From: Actinomycetes bacterium
Lineage (GTDB): Bacteria > Actinomycetota > Acidimicrobiia > Acidimicrobiales > Acidimicrobilacustridaceae
Length of the DNA: 64,000 bases
Reading direction: 5' to 3'
Assembly (NCBI GenBank): GCA_029782145.1
Contig: JAKOVH010000032.1
Span: 1 to 64,000, forward strand
The notes under the pieces are model-generated. The model was not told the DNA's origin and ran no database searches. It worked only from the letters and a program-made list of their open reading frames with translations. Position numbers and translations under genes: made by a program. This document shows, piece after piece, positions 8,228 through 16,847 of the stretch; the first letter of the stretch is position 1, and every line of letters starts with the position of its first letter.

Positions 8228-9574
8228 TCAGGGGTCGGGGTCGACGGGGCCGTGCCAGTTCGACGGGGGCCCGTTGCCGGGCCCGGGTGGTCGGGTGGTG
8301 TGGGTGCGGCCGTCGGGGTCGGTGACCCGCAGGGTGCCGTCGGGGGTGAGCTTGGCGTCCCATCCGTCTCTGTGGACGATGTGGTGGTGCCTCGCACAGA
8401 GCAGCACGCAGTTGTCGACGGCGTCGGGGCCGCCGTGCTCGCGGTGCACCACGTGGTGGACCTCGCACCAGTCGATCGTGCGGGGGCAACCCCGGAACCG
8501 GCAGCGCCGGTCGCGCAGGATGACGGCGTCGCGCACCGACCGGGGCAGGGTGGCCATCGGCTGGCCGTAGTCGAGCACGGTCGACCCGGTCGAGAGCACC
8601 CGGCGCATGGTGGCGTCGCAGCAGAACGCGGCGGCCAACGCCGGCGAGATGTCATGGCCCGACAAGGTGGCGGCGCCACCACCACCGGGTTCACGTTGGC
8701 GCTGCAGACCGGTCTGGTACCAGGCCCGCTCCGCTGCCGTCGTGGGATGTGCGTCGAGGTAGGCGTCGAGGGCGTCGGTGCTGGTGACGCCGAGCTCCCT
8801 CAGCGTGGTGGCGGCGAGGTCGGCGGCGTCGATCACGACGTTCACCCCGGGCCGTTGCCGGCCGGGGTGTGCTCTGGGGGTGTCGTGGTCGCGCAGGAAC
8901 CGGGCGCACAGCTCCACCAGCGCATCCGCGAGGCGTTCGGCGCGGGTGCGGCGCCGGCCGTCGAGCTCGTCATCGGCGCGTCCGGCCAGGCGCAGCGCGT
9001 CGGCGACGATGGCCCGGTCGTCACCCACCAGCTCGCCGCGCAGGCGGCTGCGGTCGTCGAGCAGGTCGTCGAGGTGCACGAACGACCGTCGGCTCTCCTC
9101 CTCGGGTGGCTGTTCGATGAGGGCGTCGGCCTTGGTGAACCAGTCGCGCAGCACCGTGGTCGTGCCCTCGATGTCGAGCCACCGCCACGTGCGCGCCATG
9201 CCGGCTTCGATGTCGGCGAACAGCTCGACGTGGCGGGGCTTGACCGCCTTGGCCAGCAGATCCACCTGCCCACCCGACACCACCCCGGACTCATAGGCGG
9301 CGGCCATCGCCGGCAACGCCGCCAACCGCTTGGCGGCCCGCACCTGGCGGCGGGCCATCGAGTCGCTCATCCGGCACTCGGCCACCAACCAGCGGCTCAT
9401 CGACGTCGCCCCATCGGCGTCCCACAACTCCGCCGCGTCATAGGCCGCCACCGCCGCCGCGATCTTGGCGTCGAGCCGGTCGCGCTGGGCGATGGCGGCC
9501 ACGATGGCGTCGCGATCGACGGGCACGTCGAGCGCCTCGATCGCCTCGCCCAGCCGGGCCACACCCCCATCCAT
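8228..9574 (-). CDS. DUF222 / HNH endonuclease-motif protein (13E12 repeat type), intact copy
   Basis: 448 residues. An N-terminal DUF222 domain (about 10-310, containing MSRWLVAECRMSDSMARRQV and the VDLLAKAVKPRH segment) is followed by a C-terminal HNH motif: CRFRGCPRTIDWCEVHH, then DNCVLLCARHHHIVH. The two CxxC-like pairs and His cluster are all present, so the nuclease fold should be complete. Such genes are repeated many times in actinobacterial genomes and their role is unproven, though mobility is suspected. ATG at 9574 has a TAGGCT -10 box 7 bases upstream and no ribosome site, so it is probably leaderless. A second, damaged copy lies at 25444-26781. Confidence 0.85.
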   Translation of the reverse strand: MDGGVARLGEAIEALDVPVDRDAIVAAIAQRDRLDAKIAAAVAAYDAAELWDADGATSMSRWLVAECRMSDSMARRQVRAAKRLAALPAMAAAYESGVVSGGQVDLLAKAVKPRHVELFADIEAGMARTWRWLDIEGTTTVLRDWFTKADALIEQPPEEESRRSFVHLDDLLDDRSRLRGELVGDDRAIVADALRLAGRADDELDGRRRTRAERLADALVELCARFLRDHDTPRAHPGRQRPGVNVVIDAADLAATTLRELGVTSTDALDAYLDAHPTTAAERAWYQTGLQRQREPGGGGAATLSGHDISPALAAAFCCDATMRRVLSTGSTVLDYGQPMATLPRSVRDAVILRDRRCRFRGCPRTIDWCEVHHVVHREHGGPDAVDNCVLLCARHHHIVHRDGWDAKLTPDGTLRVTDPDGRTHTTRPPGPGNGPPSNWHGPVDPDP

Positions 9575-9581
9575 GCGAACA

Positions 9582-9587
9582 AGCCTA
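9582..9587 (-). promoter_or_regulatory. -10 box TAGGCT of the HNH gene (leaderless)
   Basis: TAGGCT on the minus strand followed by 7 bases and then ATG. Conserved exactly in the second repeat copy. Confidence 0.5.
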
Positions 9588-9857
9588 TTCAGGGGGTGTG
9601 ACAGTCCTCGGCGCGAAAACCCAACGAAAACCACATCGAACGCTCAACGCACCCCCACCGCGCCGGAGACTCCAGGGTTCGACATCGCCACCGGTGGACG
9701 GAGGGGCGCCAGAACGCCACATCTGTCCACCGCTACCACGTGCGTCTTGGTCACAAGGTTGGTCCGGCGAGCACCGGAAGCCGTGCGAGCACGGGTGTGG
9801 CGAACTCGCGAGAGCGCCTCGTCTCTTCCAAAGCCACCGCTGTGGAACGCTGCGAGC

Positions 9858-10460
9858 GTGTTCACGATCCACGGCAGCCAGAAGCTGCGTGACCGGGTGA
9901 AGCCCGATCTCGTCGACGCGCCGCTCGATCCGGACACGGCCATGGGCGACTGGTACGCCACTGCGCTCTTCTGGAAGCCGCAGGTCGCGCTGTTCGTCAA
10001 CGAGCGGACCTTCCTCCCGGTGCTGGTGGAGCTCGCACCGGCCAAGTCGCTCGCCGGCCGGTTCCCCGGAGCGCTCGAGGCGGTGCTCGACCAGATGGGC
10101 ACCGACCCCCGCTTCGTCGCCGCCGAGATCGCGGCGATGACAGAAGCCCGCTGGGCCAAGACCTCCAACCGCAGGGTCGTGGGTGTGATGAACGAGTTCA
10201 GCTTCCTCGCCGATGTCGACCGCCACCACGAACGCAGTCCTGACCTGGTGGCGATGGCCGTACGGCTGTCGAAGATCCCGCTCGGCCCACTGAAGAAGCG
10301 GACCGGATTCCCTGACCTCGAGCTGCAGGCCCTGGTCGGCGATCACCTCAGTCGGTCGTACGGGATCGGACCCACCCCGGCAGCGACGGTGTCAGCGAAG
10401 ATCTCCGCGCACAGCTCGAGCAGCACCTCGCCCGGAAAGGTGTCGCCGGCTCGGGGGTGA
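9858..10460 (+). CDS. DUF6933-like hypothetical protein
   Basis: 200 residues. Begins FTIHGSQKLRDRVKP after a GTG start and contains DWYATALFWKPQVALFVNE, then FLPVLVELAPAKSL. This order (QKL near the start, GDWYA..F, a short strand, FVNE..TLLPVLV) matches my memory of the DUF6933 family of unknown function. The start is set by family length; there is no strong ribosome site. The last 25 residues are Ser/Ala-rich. It stands alone next to the HNH repeat and ends just before a palindromic element, convergent with an acyl-CoA dehydrogenase. Confidence 0.7.
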   Translation: MFTIHGSQKLRDRVKPDLVDAPLDPDTAMGDWYATALFWKPQVALFVNERTFLPVLVELAPAKSLAGRFPGALEAVLDQMGTDPRFVAAEIAAMTEARWAKTSNRRVVGVMNEFSFLADVDRHHERSPDLVAMAVRLSKIPLGPLKKRTGFPDLELQALVGDHLSRSYGIGPTPAATVSAKISAHSSSSTSPGKVSPARG

Positions 10461-10470
10461 TGCATTCTCT

Positions 10471-10521
10471 GTTCTGGTGGAGGTTTCTCCCCCGATTCGG
10501 GGGGTAGACCTCCACCAGAAC
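10471..10521. repeat. Palindromic intergenic element, family A, copy 1
   Basis: Arms of about 23 bases (10471-10493 and 10499-10521) around a 5-base loop. The outer arms pair GTTCTGGTGGAGGT with ACCTCCACCAGAAC. The same arms recur at 38506-38563. It lies between convergent genes and may act as a two-way terminator. Confidence 0.8.
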
Positions 10522-10553
10522 GGCCAACCGGGCGAGTCGCTCGGCTCGGCGCT

Positions 10554-11774
10554 CTACTCGATGCGGAGGCCGGAGATGTTGCGGGCGATGACCAGGCGCT
10601 GGATCTCGGAGGTGCCCTCGAAGATGGTGAAGATCTTGGCGTCGCGGTGCCAGCGCTCGACGGGGTACTCCCGGGTGTAGCCGTAGCCGCCGAGGATCTG
10701 GATGGCCTGCTCGGTCACCCACACCGCGACCTCGCCCGCCTTGAGCTTCGACATGGAGCCCTCGCCCGCCACGAACTGCTTGCGCGACGCAGCCATCCAC
10801 GCGGCCCGGTGCACGAGCAGGCGGGCGGCGTCGATCTCCATCTTCATGTCGGCCAGCTTGAAGGCGATGGCCTGGTTCATGATGATCGGCTTGCCGAAGG
10901 CCACCCGCTCCTTGGCGTACTGCAGCGAGTACTCGTAGGCGGCGCGAGCCACGCCCAGCGCCTGGGCCCCCACCGCCGGGCGGGTGGCTTCGAAGGTGGC
11001 CATCGCCGGCTGCTTGGCGCCGGTGCGGCCCGCCTCGCGGCCGCGGGCCAGCTTCTCGTCGAGCTTGTCCTTGCCACCGAGCAGGCACCGGCCGGGCACC
11101 CGGACGTCGTCGAGCACGACCTCGGCGGTGTGCGACGCCTTGATGCCGTGCTTCTTGTACTTCTGGCCCTGCGACAGCCCCTTGGTGCCGGGCGGGACGA
11201 TGAAGCTGGCCTGGCCCCGGCCCTTGAGCTCGGGGTCGACGGCGGCCACCACGACGTGGACGTCGGCGATGCCGCCGTTGGTGATCCACGCCTTGGTGCC
11301 GTTCAGCACCCACTCGTCGTTGGCCTCGTCGTAGACGGCCCGGGTGCGCAGCGACGACACGTCGGAGCCGGCGTCGGGCTCGCTCACGCAGAAGGCGCCG
11401 AGCTGGATCTTCTCGGGCGTGCCGTAGCACTGGGGCACCCACTCCATGACCTGCTCGGGCGTGCCGTTGCCGGAGATGCCGGCGGCGGCGAGGCCCGAGC
11501 CCATGATCGAGAGGCCGATGCCGGCGTCGCCCCAGAACAGCTCCTCGATGGCGACGGGCATGGTGAGGCCGGTGGGGTCGCCGAGCAGGGCGTTGGCCAT
11601 GAAGTCCATGCCGTAGAGGCCGATGTTGGCGGCCTCCTGCACGACGGGCCACGGGAACTCCTCCCGCTCGTCCCACTCCTCGGCGACGGGTCGCACGACC
11701 TCTTCGGCGAAGTCGTGCACCCACTTCTGGATGGTCAGCTGGTCTTCGTTGAGATCGAGGCTGAAGTCGGACAT
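10554..11774 (-). CDS. Acyl-CoA dehydrogenase
   Basis: 406 residues with the whole family layout: N-terminal helical domain, the FAD/substrate motif FCVSEPDAGSDVSSLRTRA near residues 130-147, WITNGGIADVHVV, and the C-terminal QILGGYGYTREYPVERWHRD (catalytic Glu region) with IFEGTSEIQRLVIAR at the end. It catalyses FAD-dependent alpha,beta-desaturation of acyl-CoA. The ATG at 11774 is preceded by a GAGGTGA site. A candidate operator lies about 70 bases upstream. Monocistronic; faces the DUF6933-like gene across palindrome A. Confidence 0.92.
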   Translation of the reverse strand: MSDFSLDLNEDQLTIQKWVHDFAEEVVRPVAEEWDEREEFPWPVVQEAANIGLYGMDFMANALLGDPTGLTMPVAIEELFWGDAGIGLSIMGSGLAAAGISGNGTPEQVMEWVPQCYGTPEKIQLGAFCVSEPDAGSDVSSLRTRAVYDEANDEWVLNGTKAWITNGGIADVHVVVAAVDPELKGRGQASFIVPPGTKGLSQGQKYKKHGIKASHTAEVVLDDVRVPGRCLLGGKDKLDEKLARGREAGRTGAKQPAMATFEATRPAVGAQALGVARAAYEYSLQYAKERVAFGKPIIMNQAIAFKLADMKMEIDAARLLVHRAAWMAASRKQFVAGEGSMSKLKAGEVAVWVTEQAIQILGGYGYTREYPVERWHRDAKIFTIFEGTSEIQRLVIARNISGLRIE

Positions 11775-11844
11775 CTCGGTCACCTCACTGGGGTGGTTCG
11801 CTCGCGGGCGGCGGGCCGGGCCGGGCTGGCGGCCACCCCGACAA

Positions 11845-11860
11845 GTTACTCCCCGGTAAC
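11845..11860. promoter_or_regulatory. Inverted repeat GTTAC-N6-GTAAC, candidate operator
   Basis: Perfect 5-base arms separated by 6 bases, about 70 bases upstream of the acyl-CoA dehydrogenase start. A close relative (GCTAC-N6-GTAAC, also followed by C) lies at 33102-33117 before an acyl-CoA ligase. Confidence 0.45.
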
Positions 11861-11907
11861 CGTGGTCGCGCACTCAGGCCCGCCCGGGCCCTCGGGCACC
11901 TCCTCCC

Positions 11908-13248
11908 TCAGCCCGTGACGGACGGCGCCGTCGGGCGAGCGCGGACCGCCGCGGGCACGAGCGCGAGCGCCATGAGCGCGAGCGCGGCACCGACCGCGTA
12001 CGGCGCCCCGACCCCCACGTACTGGAAGAGGAACCCGGCCGCGGTGGGCCCGACGACGCGGGCCAGGCCGCCGGCCGACTGCTGCCACCCGAGCCACTGC
12101 CCCGTCTCGCGCCCCGCCCGACCGGCGACGGCGGAGCTGAGGGTGGGCGTCAGCAGGCCCTGGCCCACGGTGAGCACCACGAGGGCGACCACCAGCCCGG
12201 CCCAACCGGCGTCGACGGCGAGCAGGGCCAGCCCGGCGGCGTTGGCCAGCAGCCCGAACCGCAACGTGCCGGTCTCGCCCAAGCGGTGGGTCACCGGCCC
12301 GACGAGCCCGCCCTGCACCGCCACCAGCACCAGGCCGATGCCGGCGAACACGGCGGCGGTCGAGGAGAGGTGCAGGTCGAAGCGGGCCTGGGCGAGCAGG
12401 GCGAAGGTGGCCTCGAAGCCGCTGAACGCCACGAGCCCGACGAAGGCGACGACGATGAGCCGCACGATGGCCGACCGCTGGGGCCGGGCGGTGTCGACCG
12501 CCATGGGTGCAGGCTCGGCGAGGTGGGCCGGCTCGACGATGCCCGGGCCGTCGAGGGCGGGCTCGGCAGCGATCCGCTCGGCGTCGAGGGCCGCCTGCTC
12601 GGCCTTGCGGGCGGCGACGACAGCGGGATCGGCGAGCGGGTGCCCCTCCACGCCCTTGGCCGTCTCGGGCAGCCGGCGGATGGCGACGAGCCCGTTCACC
12701 AGGGCGATCACTGCGGCGATGATGAACGGCACGTGCGGGCCGCCGAGCGCGGCCAGTGCGCCGATGGTGGGGCCGGCCACGAACCCGACACCGAAGGCCG
12801 CGCCCACCAGGCCCATGAGCCGGGCCCGCTCGCGCGGCGCGGCCAGGTCGGCCACCGCGGCCTGGGCGACCGAGACCGACGCGCCCGACATGCCGTCGAT
12901 GATGCGGCCGGCGAACAGCACCCACAGCGACCCGGCGAGCCCGGTGAGCAGCGAGCCGACAGCCGTGCCGAACAGCGACACGAGGATGACCGGCTTGCGC
13001 CCGAAACGGTCGGAGACCCGGCCCCACAACGGAGCGCAGACGAGCTGGGCGAGGGAGAACGACGCCGACAGGATGCCGATCACCGCGCCCTTCGCACCGA
13101 AGCGCTCGGCGTACTGCGGCAGGATCGGCAACACGATGCCGAAGCCGATGAGGTCGATGGCGACGGTGGTCCAGATGACGCCGAAGCCGCGCGGCAGCTT
13201 GGGCCGCTCGCCGCTCCCCCGCCGTCGCCCTCCGTGCGCCCCGGCCAT
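11908..13248 (-). CDS. MFS transporter (12-TM, TetA-like)
   Basis: 446 residues, 12 predicted helices split by a long hydrophilic loop rich in Ala and Glu (about residues 195-245). N-terminal TVAIDLIGFGIVLPILPQYA and the loop motif GRVSDRFGRKPVILVSLFG are those of drug:H+ antiporters of the DHA1/TetA type. A proton-driven exporter is expected; the substrate is unknown. ATG overlaps the cysS stop by one base (TGATG), so it is translationally coupled to cysS, an odd pairing. Confidence 0.88.
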   Translation of the reverse strand: MAGAHGGRRRGSGERPKLPRGFGVIWTTVAIDLIGFGIVLPILPQYAERFGAKGAVIGILSASFSLAQLVCAPLWGRVSDRFGRKPVILVSLFGTAVGSLLTGLAGSLWVLFAGRIIDGMSGASVSVAQAAVADLAAPRERARLMGLVGAAFGVGFVAGPTIGALAALGGPHVPFIIAAVIALVNGLVAIRRLPETAKGVEGHPLADPAVVAARKAEQAALDAERIAAEPALDGPGIVEPAHLAEPAPMAVDTARPQRSAIVRLIVVAFVGLVAFSGFEATFALLAQARFDLHLSSTAAVFAGIGLVLVAVQGGLVGPVTHRLGETGTLRFGLLANAAGLALLAVDAGWAGLVVALVVLTVGQGLLTPTLSSAVAGRAGRETGQWLGWQQSAGGLARVVGPTAAGFLFQYVGVGAPYAVGAALALMALALVPAAVRARPTAPSVTG

Positions 13249-14606
13249 CAGGCGGGACGGACCTGCGTGCCGGTCGGCGTGTCCTCGACGACCCAGCCGT
13301 CGGCGACGAGCTGGTCGCGCAAGGCGTCGGCGGTGGCCCAGTCCTTGGCGGCGCGGGCCTCGTCGCGCCGGCGGGCCACGTCGAGCACGTCGGCGGGCAC
13401 CTCGCCCCCACCGGCGTGCAGCACCAGGCCGAGCGCAGAGCAGATCTCGGCGAAGGCGCCGAACAGGCCGGAGGCGGCCTCGAGGTCGTCGTCGTCGAGG
13501 GCGGTGTTGGCGCGGGTGCGCAGGTCGGCGACGAGGGCGACGACCTTCGGCGTGTCGAGGTCGTCGTCCATCAGCTCGCGGAAGCGGGCCAGGGCGGCGG
13601 GGTCGGGTGCGACGGGCGGCAGCTCGACCATCGCCGCCCGGCGGGCGAGCGCGTCGAACCCCCGCAGCTGGGCGGCGGCGTCGTCGGTGGTGGCCTTCGA
13701 CACCTCGACCGGCGACCGGTAGTGGGCCCTCAGCACCAGCAGGCGGTAGGCACGGGGGTCGGTGGACTCGATCAGGTCGAGCAGGTTGGTGAAGTTGCCG
13801 AGGCTCTTCGACATCTTCTCGCCGCCCACCTCGACGAAGCCGTTGTGCACCCAGTGGCGGGCGAAGGTGCGCCCGGCGGCCACCGCCTGGGCCCGCTCGT
13901 TCTCGTGGTGGGGGAAGGCGAGGTCGAGCCCGCCGCCGTGGATGTCGAAGCCGTCGCCGAGCAGGTCGAGCGACATCACCACGCACTCGGTGTGCCAGCC
14001 GGGCCGGCCCTCGCCCCACGGCGAGGGCCATGCCGGCTCGCCGGGCTTGGCCAGCTTCCAGAGGGCGAAGTCGACGGGCGATCGCTTGTGCTCGACCACC
14101 TCCACCCGGGCGCCGGCCTGCAGCGACTCCAGCGACTGGCGGGCCAGCAGCCCGTAGTCGGCCACCACCGCCGGCGCGAAGTAGACCCCGTCGTCGGCGA
14201 CGTAGGCGTCGCCGCGCTCGATGAGCTCGGCGATGAGCGCCACCATCTGCTCGACGTAGGCGGTGGCGTGAGGGTCGTGGTCGGGGCGCAGCACGTCGAT
14301 GGCGTCCATCGCCCGCCACCACACCTCTTCGCAGCCGGTGGCGACGTCGGCCGCAGCACGGCCCTCGTCGTTGGCCCGCTGGATGATCTTGTCGTCGATG
14401 TCGGTGATGTTCGACACGTAGGTGACCTCGAAGCCCGACCAGCGCAGGTAGCGCCGCAGCACGTCGAAGACCAGGGCGAAGCGACCGTGGCCGAGGTGCG
14501 GTGGCCCGTAGACGGTCGGCCCGCACACGTACATCGACACCTTCCCCGGCTCGCGGGGCTGGAACGGCACGACCCTGCCCTGAGCGGTGTCGAAGAGGCG
14601 CAGCAC
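13248..14606 (-). CDS. cysS: Cysteinyl-tRNA synthetase
   Basis: 452 residues. Class I synthetase with YVCGPTVYGPPHLGHGR (zinc Cys near 28; HIGH-like HLGH at 37-40), NITDIDDKIIQRA, a PWPSPWGEGRPGWHTECV substrate region, HENERAQA and the KMSKS loop EKMSKSLGNF. It charges tRNA-Cys. The GTG at 14606 is preferred because a TAGCGT -10 box lies 7 bases before it, a leaderless arrangement; a GTG at 14639 would add 11 residues. The MshC homolog of mycothiol synthesis differs around the first motif, so CysS is the better call. Confidence 0.93.
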   Translation of the reverse strand: MLRLFDTAQGRVVPFQPREPGKVSMYVCGPTVYGPPHLGHGRFALVFDVLRRYLRWSGFEVTYVSNITDIDDKIIQRANDEGRAAADVATGCEEVWWRAMDAIDVLRPDHDPHATAYVEQMVALIAELIERGDAYVADDGVYFAPAVVADYGLLARQSLESLQAGARVEVVEHKRSPVDFALWKLAKPGEPAWPSPWGEGRPGWHTECVVMSLDLLGDGFDIHGGGLDLAFPHHENERAQAVAAGRTFARHWVHNGFVEVGGEKMSKSLGNFTNLLDLIESTDPRAYRLLVLRAHYRSPVEVSKATTDDAAAQLRGFDALARRAAMVELPPVAPDPAALARFRELMDDDLDTPKVVALVADLRTRANTALDDDDLEAASGLFGAFAEICSALGLVLHAGGGEVPADVLDVARRRDEARAAKDWATADALRDQLVADGWVVEDTPTGTQVRPA

Positions 14607-14613
14607 GGCCGCC

Positions 14614-14619
14614 ACGCTA
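14614..14619 (-). promoter_or_regulatory. -10 box TAGCGT of cysS (leaderless)
   Basis: TAGCGT, 7 bases, then the GTG start at 14606 on the minus strand. Decides the cysS start. Confidence 0.5.
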
Positions 14620-14686
14620 CTTCGGGCGACGGAACGCACCGATCGCTAGCATCCGTCCGCCGAGGGCCAAAGGGGGGGCGTGCTCG

Positions 14687-16027
14687 ATGGCGGGTCGCGT
14701 GCGGGCGTTCTGGTGGATCGTGCTGGTGCTGGTGGCCCTCGCCGTGCTCCTGCGCGTCGGCTTCGCGCTGGCGGCCGACCACTCGCTGGCCCTGGGGGGC
14801 GACGCCAACAAGTTCCGGGTGACCGCGGCCCACGTGGCCGACGGTGACGGCTACACCGAGGAGGACCCCTCGGGAGCCATCGTCGCGTCGTCGGAGCACC
14901 CGCCGGCCTTCCCCGCGGTGCTCGCCGCCATGGATCTGGTGGGCCTGCGGTCGACGGCCGCCCAGCGCGTCGGCGTGGCCGTGTGGTCGGGCCTCGCCGT
15001 GGCCATCGTCGCCGTGCTCGGTCGCCGCCTCGGCAGCGACAGGATCGGCCTCGTCGCGGCAGGCATCGCGGCCGTGCACCCGTTGTGGATCCAGCCCGCC
15101 GGCGTGCTGATGAGCGAGGCCCTCGTGCTGGTGCTCGTCCCGTTGCTGCTGTTGGCCGCGGTGACGGCGCTCGAGCGGCCCGTGTGGTGGGTCTTCGCGC
15201 TGGTCGGCCTGTGCGGCGGCGCCCTCGTGCTCACCCGCACGGAGTCGGCGCTGACGGTGGCGGTCGTCGCCGTGGCCCTGTTGGTGCTCGACCGCAGGCG
15301 GGTGGGCCAACGGCTCGCGTCGATCGCCGTGGTGCTGGCGTGCGTCGCCGCGCTGGTCGTGCCCTGGATGGCCCGCAACGCGGCACGGGTCGACAGCTTC
15401 ACCGTGTCGACCAACCTGGGGGCCACCGTGGCCGGGTCCTACTGCGACGCCACGTTCGGCGACACCCCCCGGTTCGGAGGGTGGTCGCTGAACTGCGCCA
15501 TCGCGCCCGCGGTCCCCTTCGTGCTGGAGGCCGGCGACCGACGGCCCCCGCCGCGACTGGTCGACGACGCGGGGCGCACGGCAGCGAAGGACTTCGCCAG
15601 CGAGCACCGCCGGCAGCTGCCCCGCGTCATGCTCGCCCGAGTCGGGCGGCTCTGGGGTGTCGCCCACTCCGGGAGCCAGCTCTCGTTCGACGTGAACGAG
15701 GGGCGTCAGGTGACCGCTCAGCGAGCGGGCCAGTACCTGCACTGGGTCCTGCTGGCCTTGGCGGTGATGGGAGCCGTCGTGCTGCCGCGTGGCTGGTGGA
15801 GGAGCTGGTCGCTGGTGGCGATCCCTGCGTTCACCACCACCGTCTCGGCGGCCGTGATCTACGGGAGCACCCGGATGCGCGCCTCGGTCGAGCCGACCAT
15901 CGCGCTGTTCGCGGCGGCGGCGGTCGTGTGGACCTGGGCCAGGCTCTCCGATCGCGCACCGCTCGACGCCGAGGCCGCGGCACCCGACGAGGACCTTCCG
16001 GTGGGAGCTGCCCAGAAGGAGCTCTGA
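14687..16027 (+). CDS. GT-C-like glycosyltransferase family membrane protein
   Basis: 446 residues. An N-terminal helix, then an acidic first loop (GGDANKFRVTAAHVADGDGY), EHPPAFPAVLAAMD and about ten further helices resemble ArnT/PMT-type enzymes that use polyprenyl-linked sugars. A periplasmic-type C-terminal segment follows (STNLGATVAGSYCDATFGD, with further cysteines such as LNCAIAP). Substrate unknown. ATG at 14687 follows an AGGGGGGG site. The C-terminal half is repeated immediately downstream as a truncated paralog. Confidence 0.75.
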   Translation: MAGRVRAFWWIVLVLVALAVLLRVGFALAADHSLALGGDANKFRVTAAHVADGDGYTEEDPSGAIVASSEHPPAFPAVLAAMDLVGLRSTAAQRVGVAVWSGLAVAIVAVLGRRLGSDRIGLVAAGIAAVHPLWIQPAGVLMSEALVLVLVPLLLLAAVTALERPVWWVFALVGLCGGALVLTRTESALTVAVVAVALLVLDRRRVGQRLASIAVVLACVAALVVPWMARNAARVDSFTVSTNLGATVAGSYCDATFGDTPRFGGWSLNCAIAPAVPFVLEAGDRRPPPRLVDDAGRTAAKDFASEHRRQLPRVMLARVGRLWGVAHSGSQLSFDVNEGRQVTAQRAGQYLHWVLLALAVMGAVVLPRGWWRSWSLVAIPAFTTTVSAAVIYGSTRMRASVEPTIALFAAAAVVWTWARLSDRAPLDAEAAAPDEDLPVGAAQKEL

Positions 16028-16049
16028 TGATGCGGTCGGACCGCTTCGG

Positions 16050-16835
16050 CTGTTCCTCCTCGATCGCCGGACCCTGGCTCCGAGGCTGAAGGGCGCCGGC
16101 GTGGTGCTGGCCGGGGTGGCCCTGCTCGTCGTTCCGTGGATGGCCCGCAACCAGGCCCAGGCCGGCACGTTCACCATCTCCACCAACCTGGGCGTCACCC
16201 TTTCCGGCGCCTACTGCGACGAGGTGTTCCGCCCCGGCGCCCGCTACGGGGGCTGGAGCAACGACTGCGCGTTGACCGGAGTCCTCGACCCTTCGCTCGA
16301 CGCCCGGCCGCCGGGCCCGGATCGTGACCTCGCCGTCGACCGGTCCGGCCGGGACACCGCACGGCGCTTCGCCGAGGACCACGCCGGCGATCTCCCGGGC
16401 GTCGCCGTCGCCCGTGTCCAACGGCTCTGGAGCCTCGGCCACAACGCCGACCAGATGAGGTGGGACGTCTTCGAGACCGGCCACGCCCAGCTCCAGCGGG
16501 TGGGCCGCTACCTCCACTGGCTGCTGCTGCCGTTCGCGCTCGTCGGCGTCGTGGTGCTGCCCCGCGAGCGTTGGCGGTCTTGGGTGCTCGTGGCCCTCCC
16601 AGCCGTCACGACGACGTTGTCGGCCACCGTCGTCTACGGGAGCCCGCGCCTGCGGGCGGTGGTGGAGCCGACCATCGCGCTGTTCGCCGCTGCCGGGATG
16701 GTCTGGATGTGGAGCCGCCTGGCCCGCAGGCCGTCGCTGGCCGCGGAGATGGGCGCGCTCGGCGAGGCGGCGACCACCGAGACGGCTCCAGCCGGTGGAG
16801 AACCGGCCGCGGAGGCGGGCAACCGGGGGCAGTAG
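16050..16835 (+). pseudogene. 5'-truncated second copy of the GT-C-like glycosyltransferase
   Basis: From about 16050 the frame reads LFLLDRRTLAPRLKGAG, then VALLVVPWMARNQAQAGTF, matching the first gene from its residue 200 onward (LLVLDRRRVGQRLASI, LVVPWMARNAARVDSF). The similarity continues to the end, through STNLGVTLSGAYCDEVF and VVYGSPRLRAVVEPTIALFAAAGMVW. About 200 N-terminal residues, including the acidic catalytic loop, are missing. No good start exists; a GTG at 16101 could make a 244-residue protein of five helices. A remnant of tandem duplication is most likely. Confidence 0.7.
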
Positions 16836-16838
16836 CGT
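16833..16838 (+). promoter_or_regulatory. -10 box TAGCGT of valS
   Basis: TAGCGT, 9 bases, then ATG at 16848. The box overlaps the stop codon of the preceding fragment, so valS should have its own near-leaderless transcript. Confidence 0.45.
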
Positions 16839-16847
16839 GGGCGGACC

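Larger units (their letters stand above)
8228..9738 (-). repeat. 1.5-kb dispersed repeat, copy 1 (intact DUF222-HNH plus conserved upstream 160 bp)
   Basis: Nearly the same sequence recurs at 25444-26942, including about 160 bases outside the coding region (promoter and further upstream) ending near GTCCACCG. No terminal inverted repeats or target duplications are obvious. Confidence 0.8.

Noticed and set aside
9582..9587. SOS box at the HNH promoter
   Set aside because: A GTTCG half-site is present next to the start codon, but no CGAAC partner lies at the right distance.
8228..9738. Insertion sequence
   Set aside because: No transposase domain, no terminal inverted repeats and no target duplication seen. 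It is better described as a DUF222-HNH repeat.
13248..14606. MshC (mycothiol cysteine ligase) instead of CysS
   Set aside because: The first motif reads VCGPTVYGPPHLGHGR, which is CysS-like, and the length fits CysS better.
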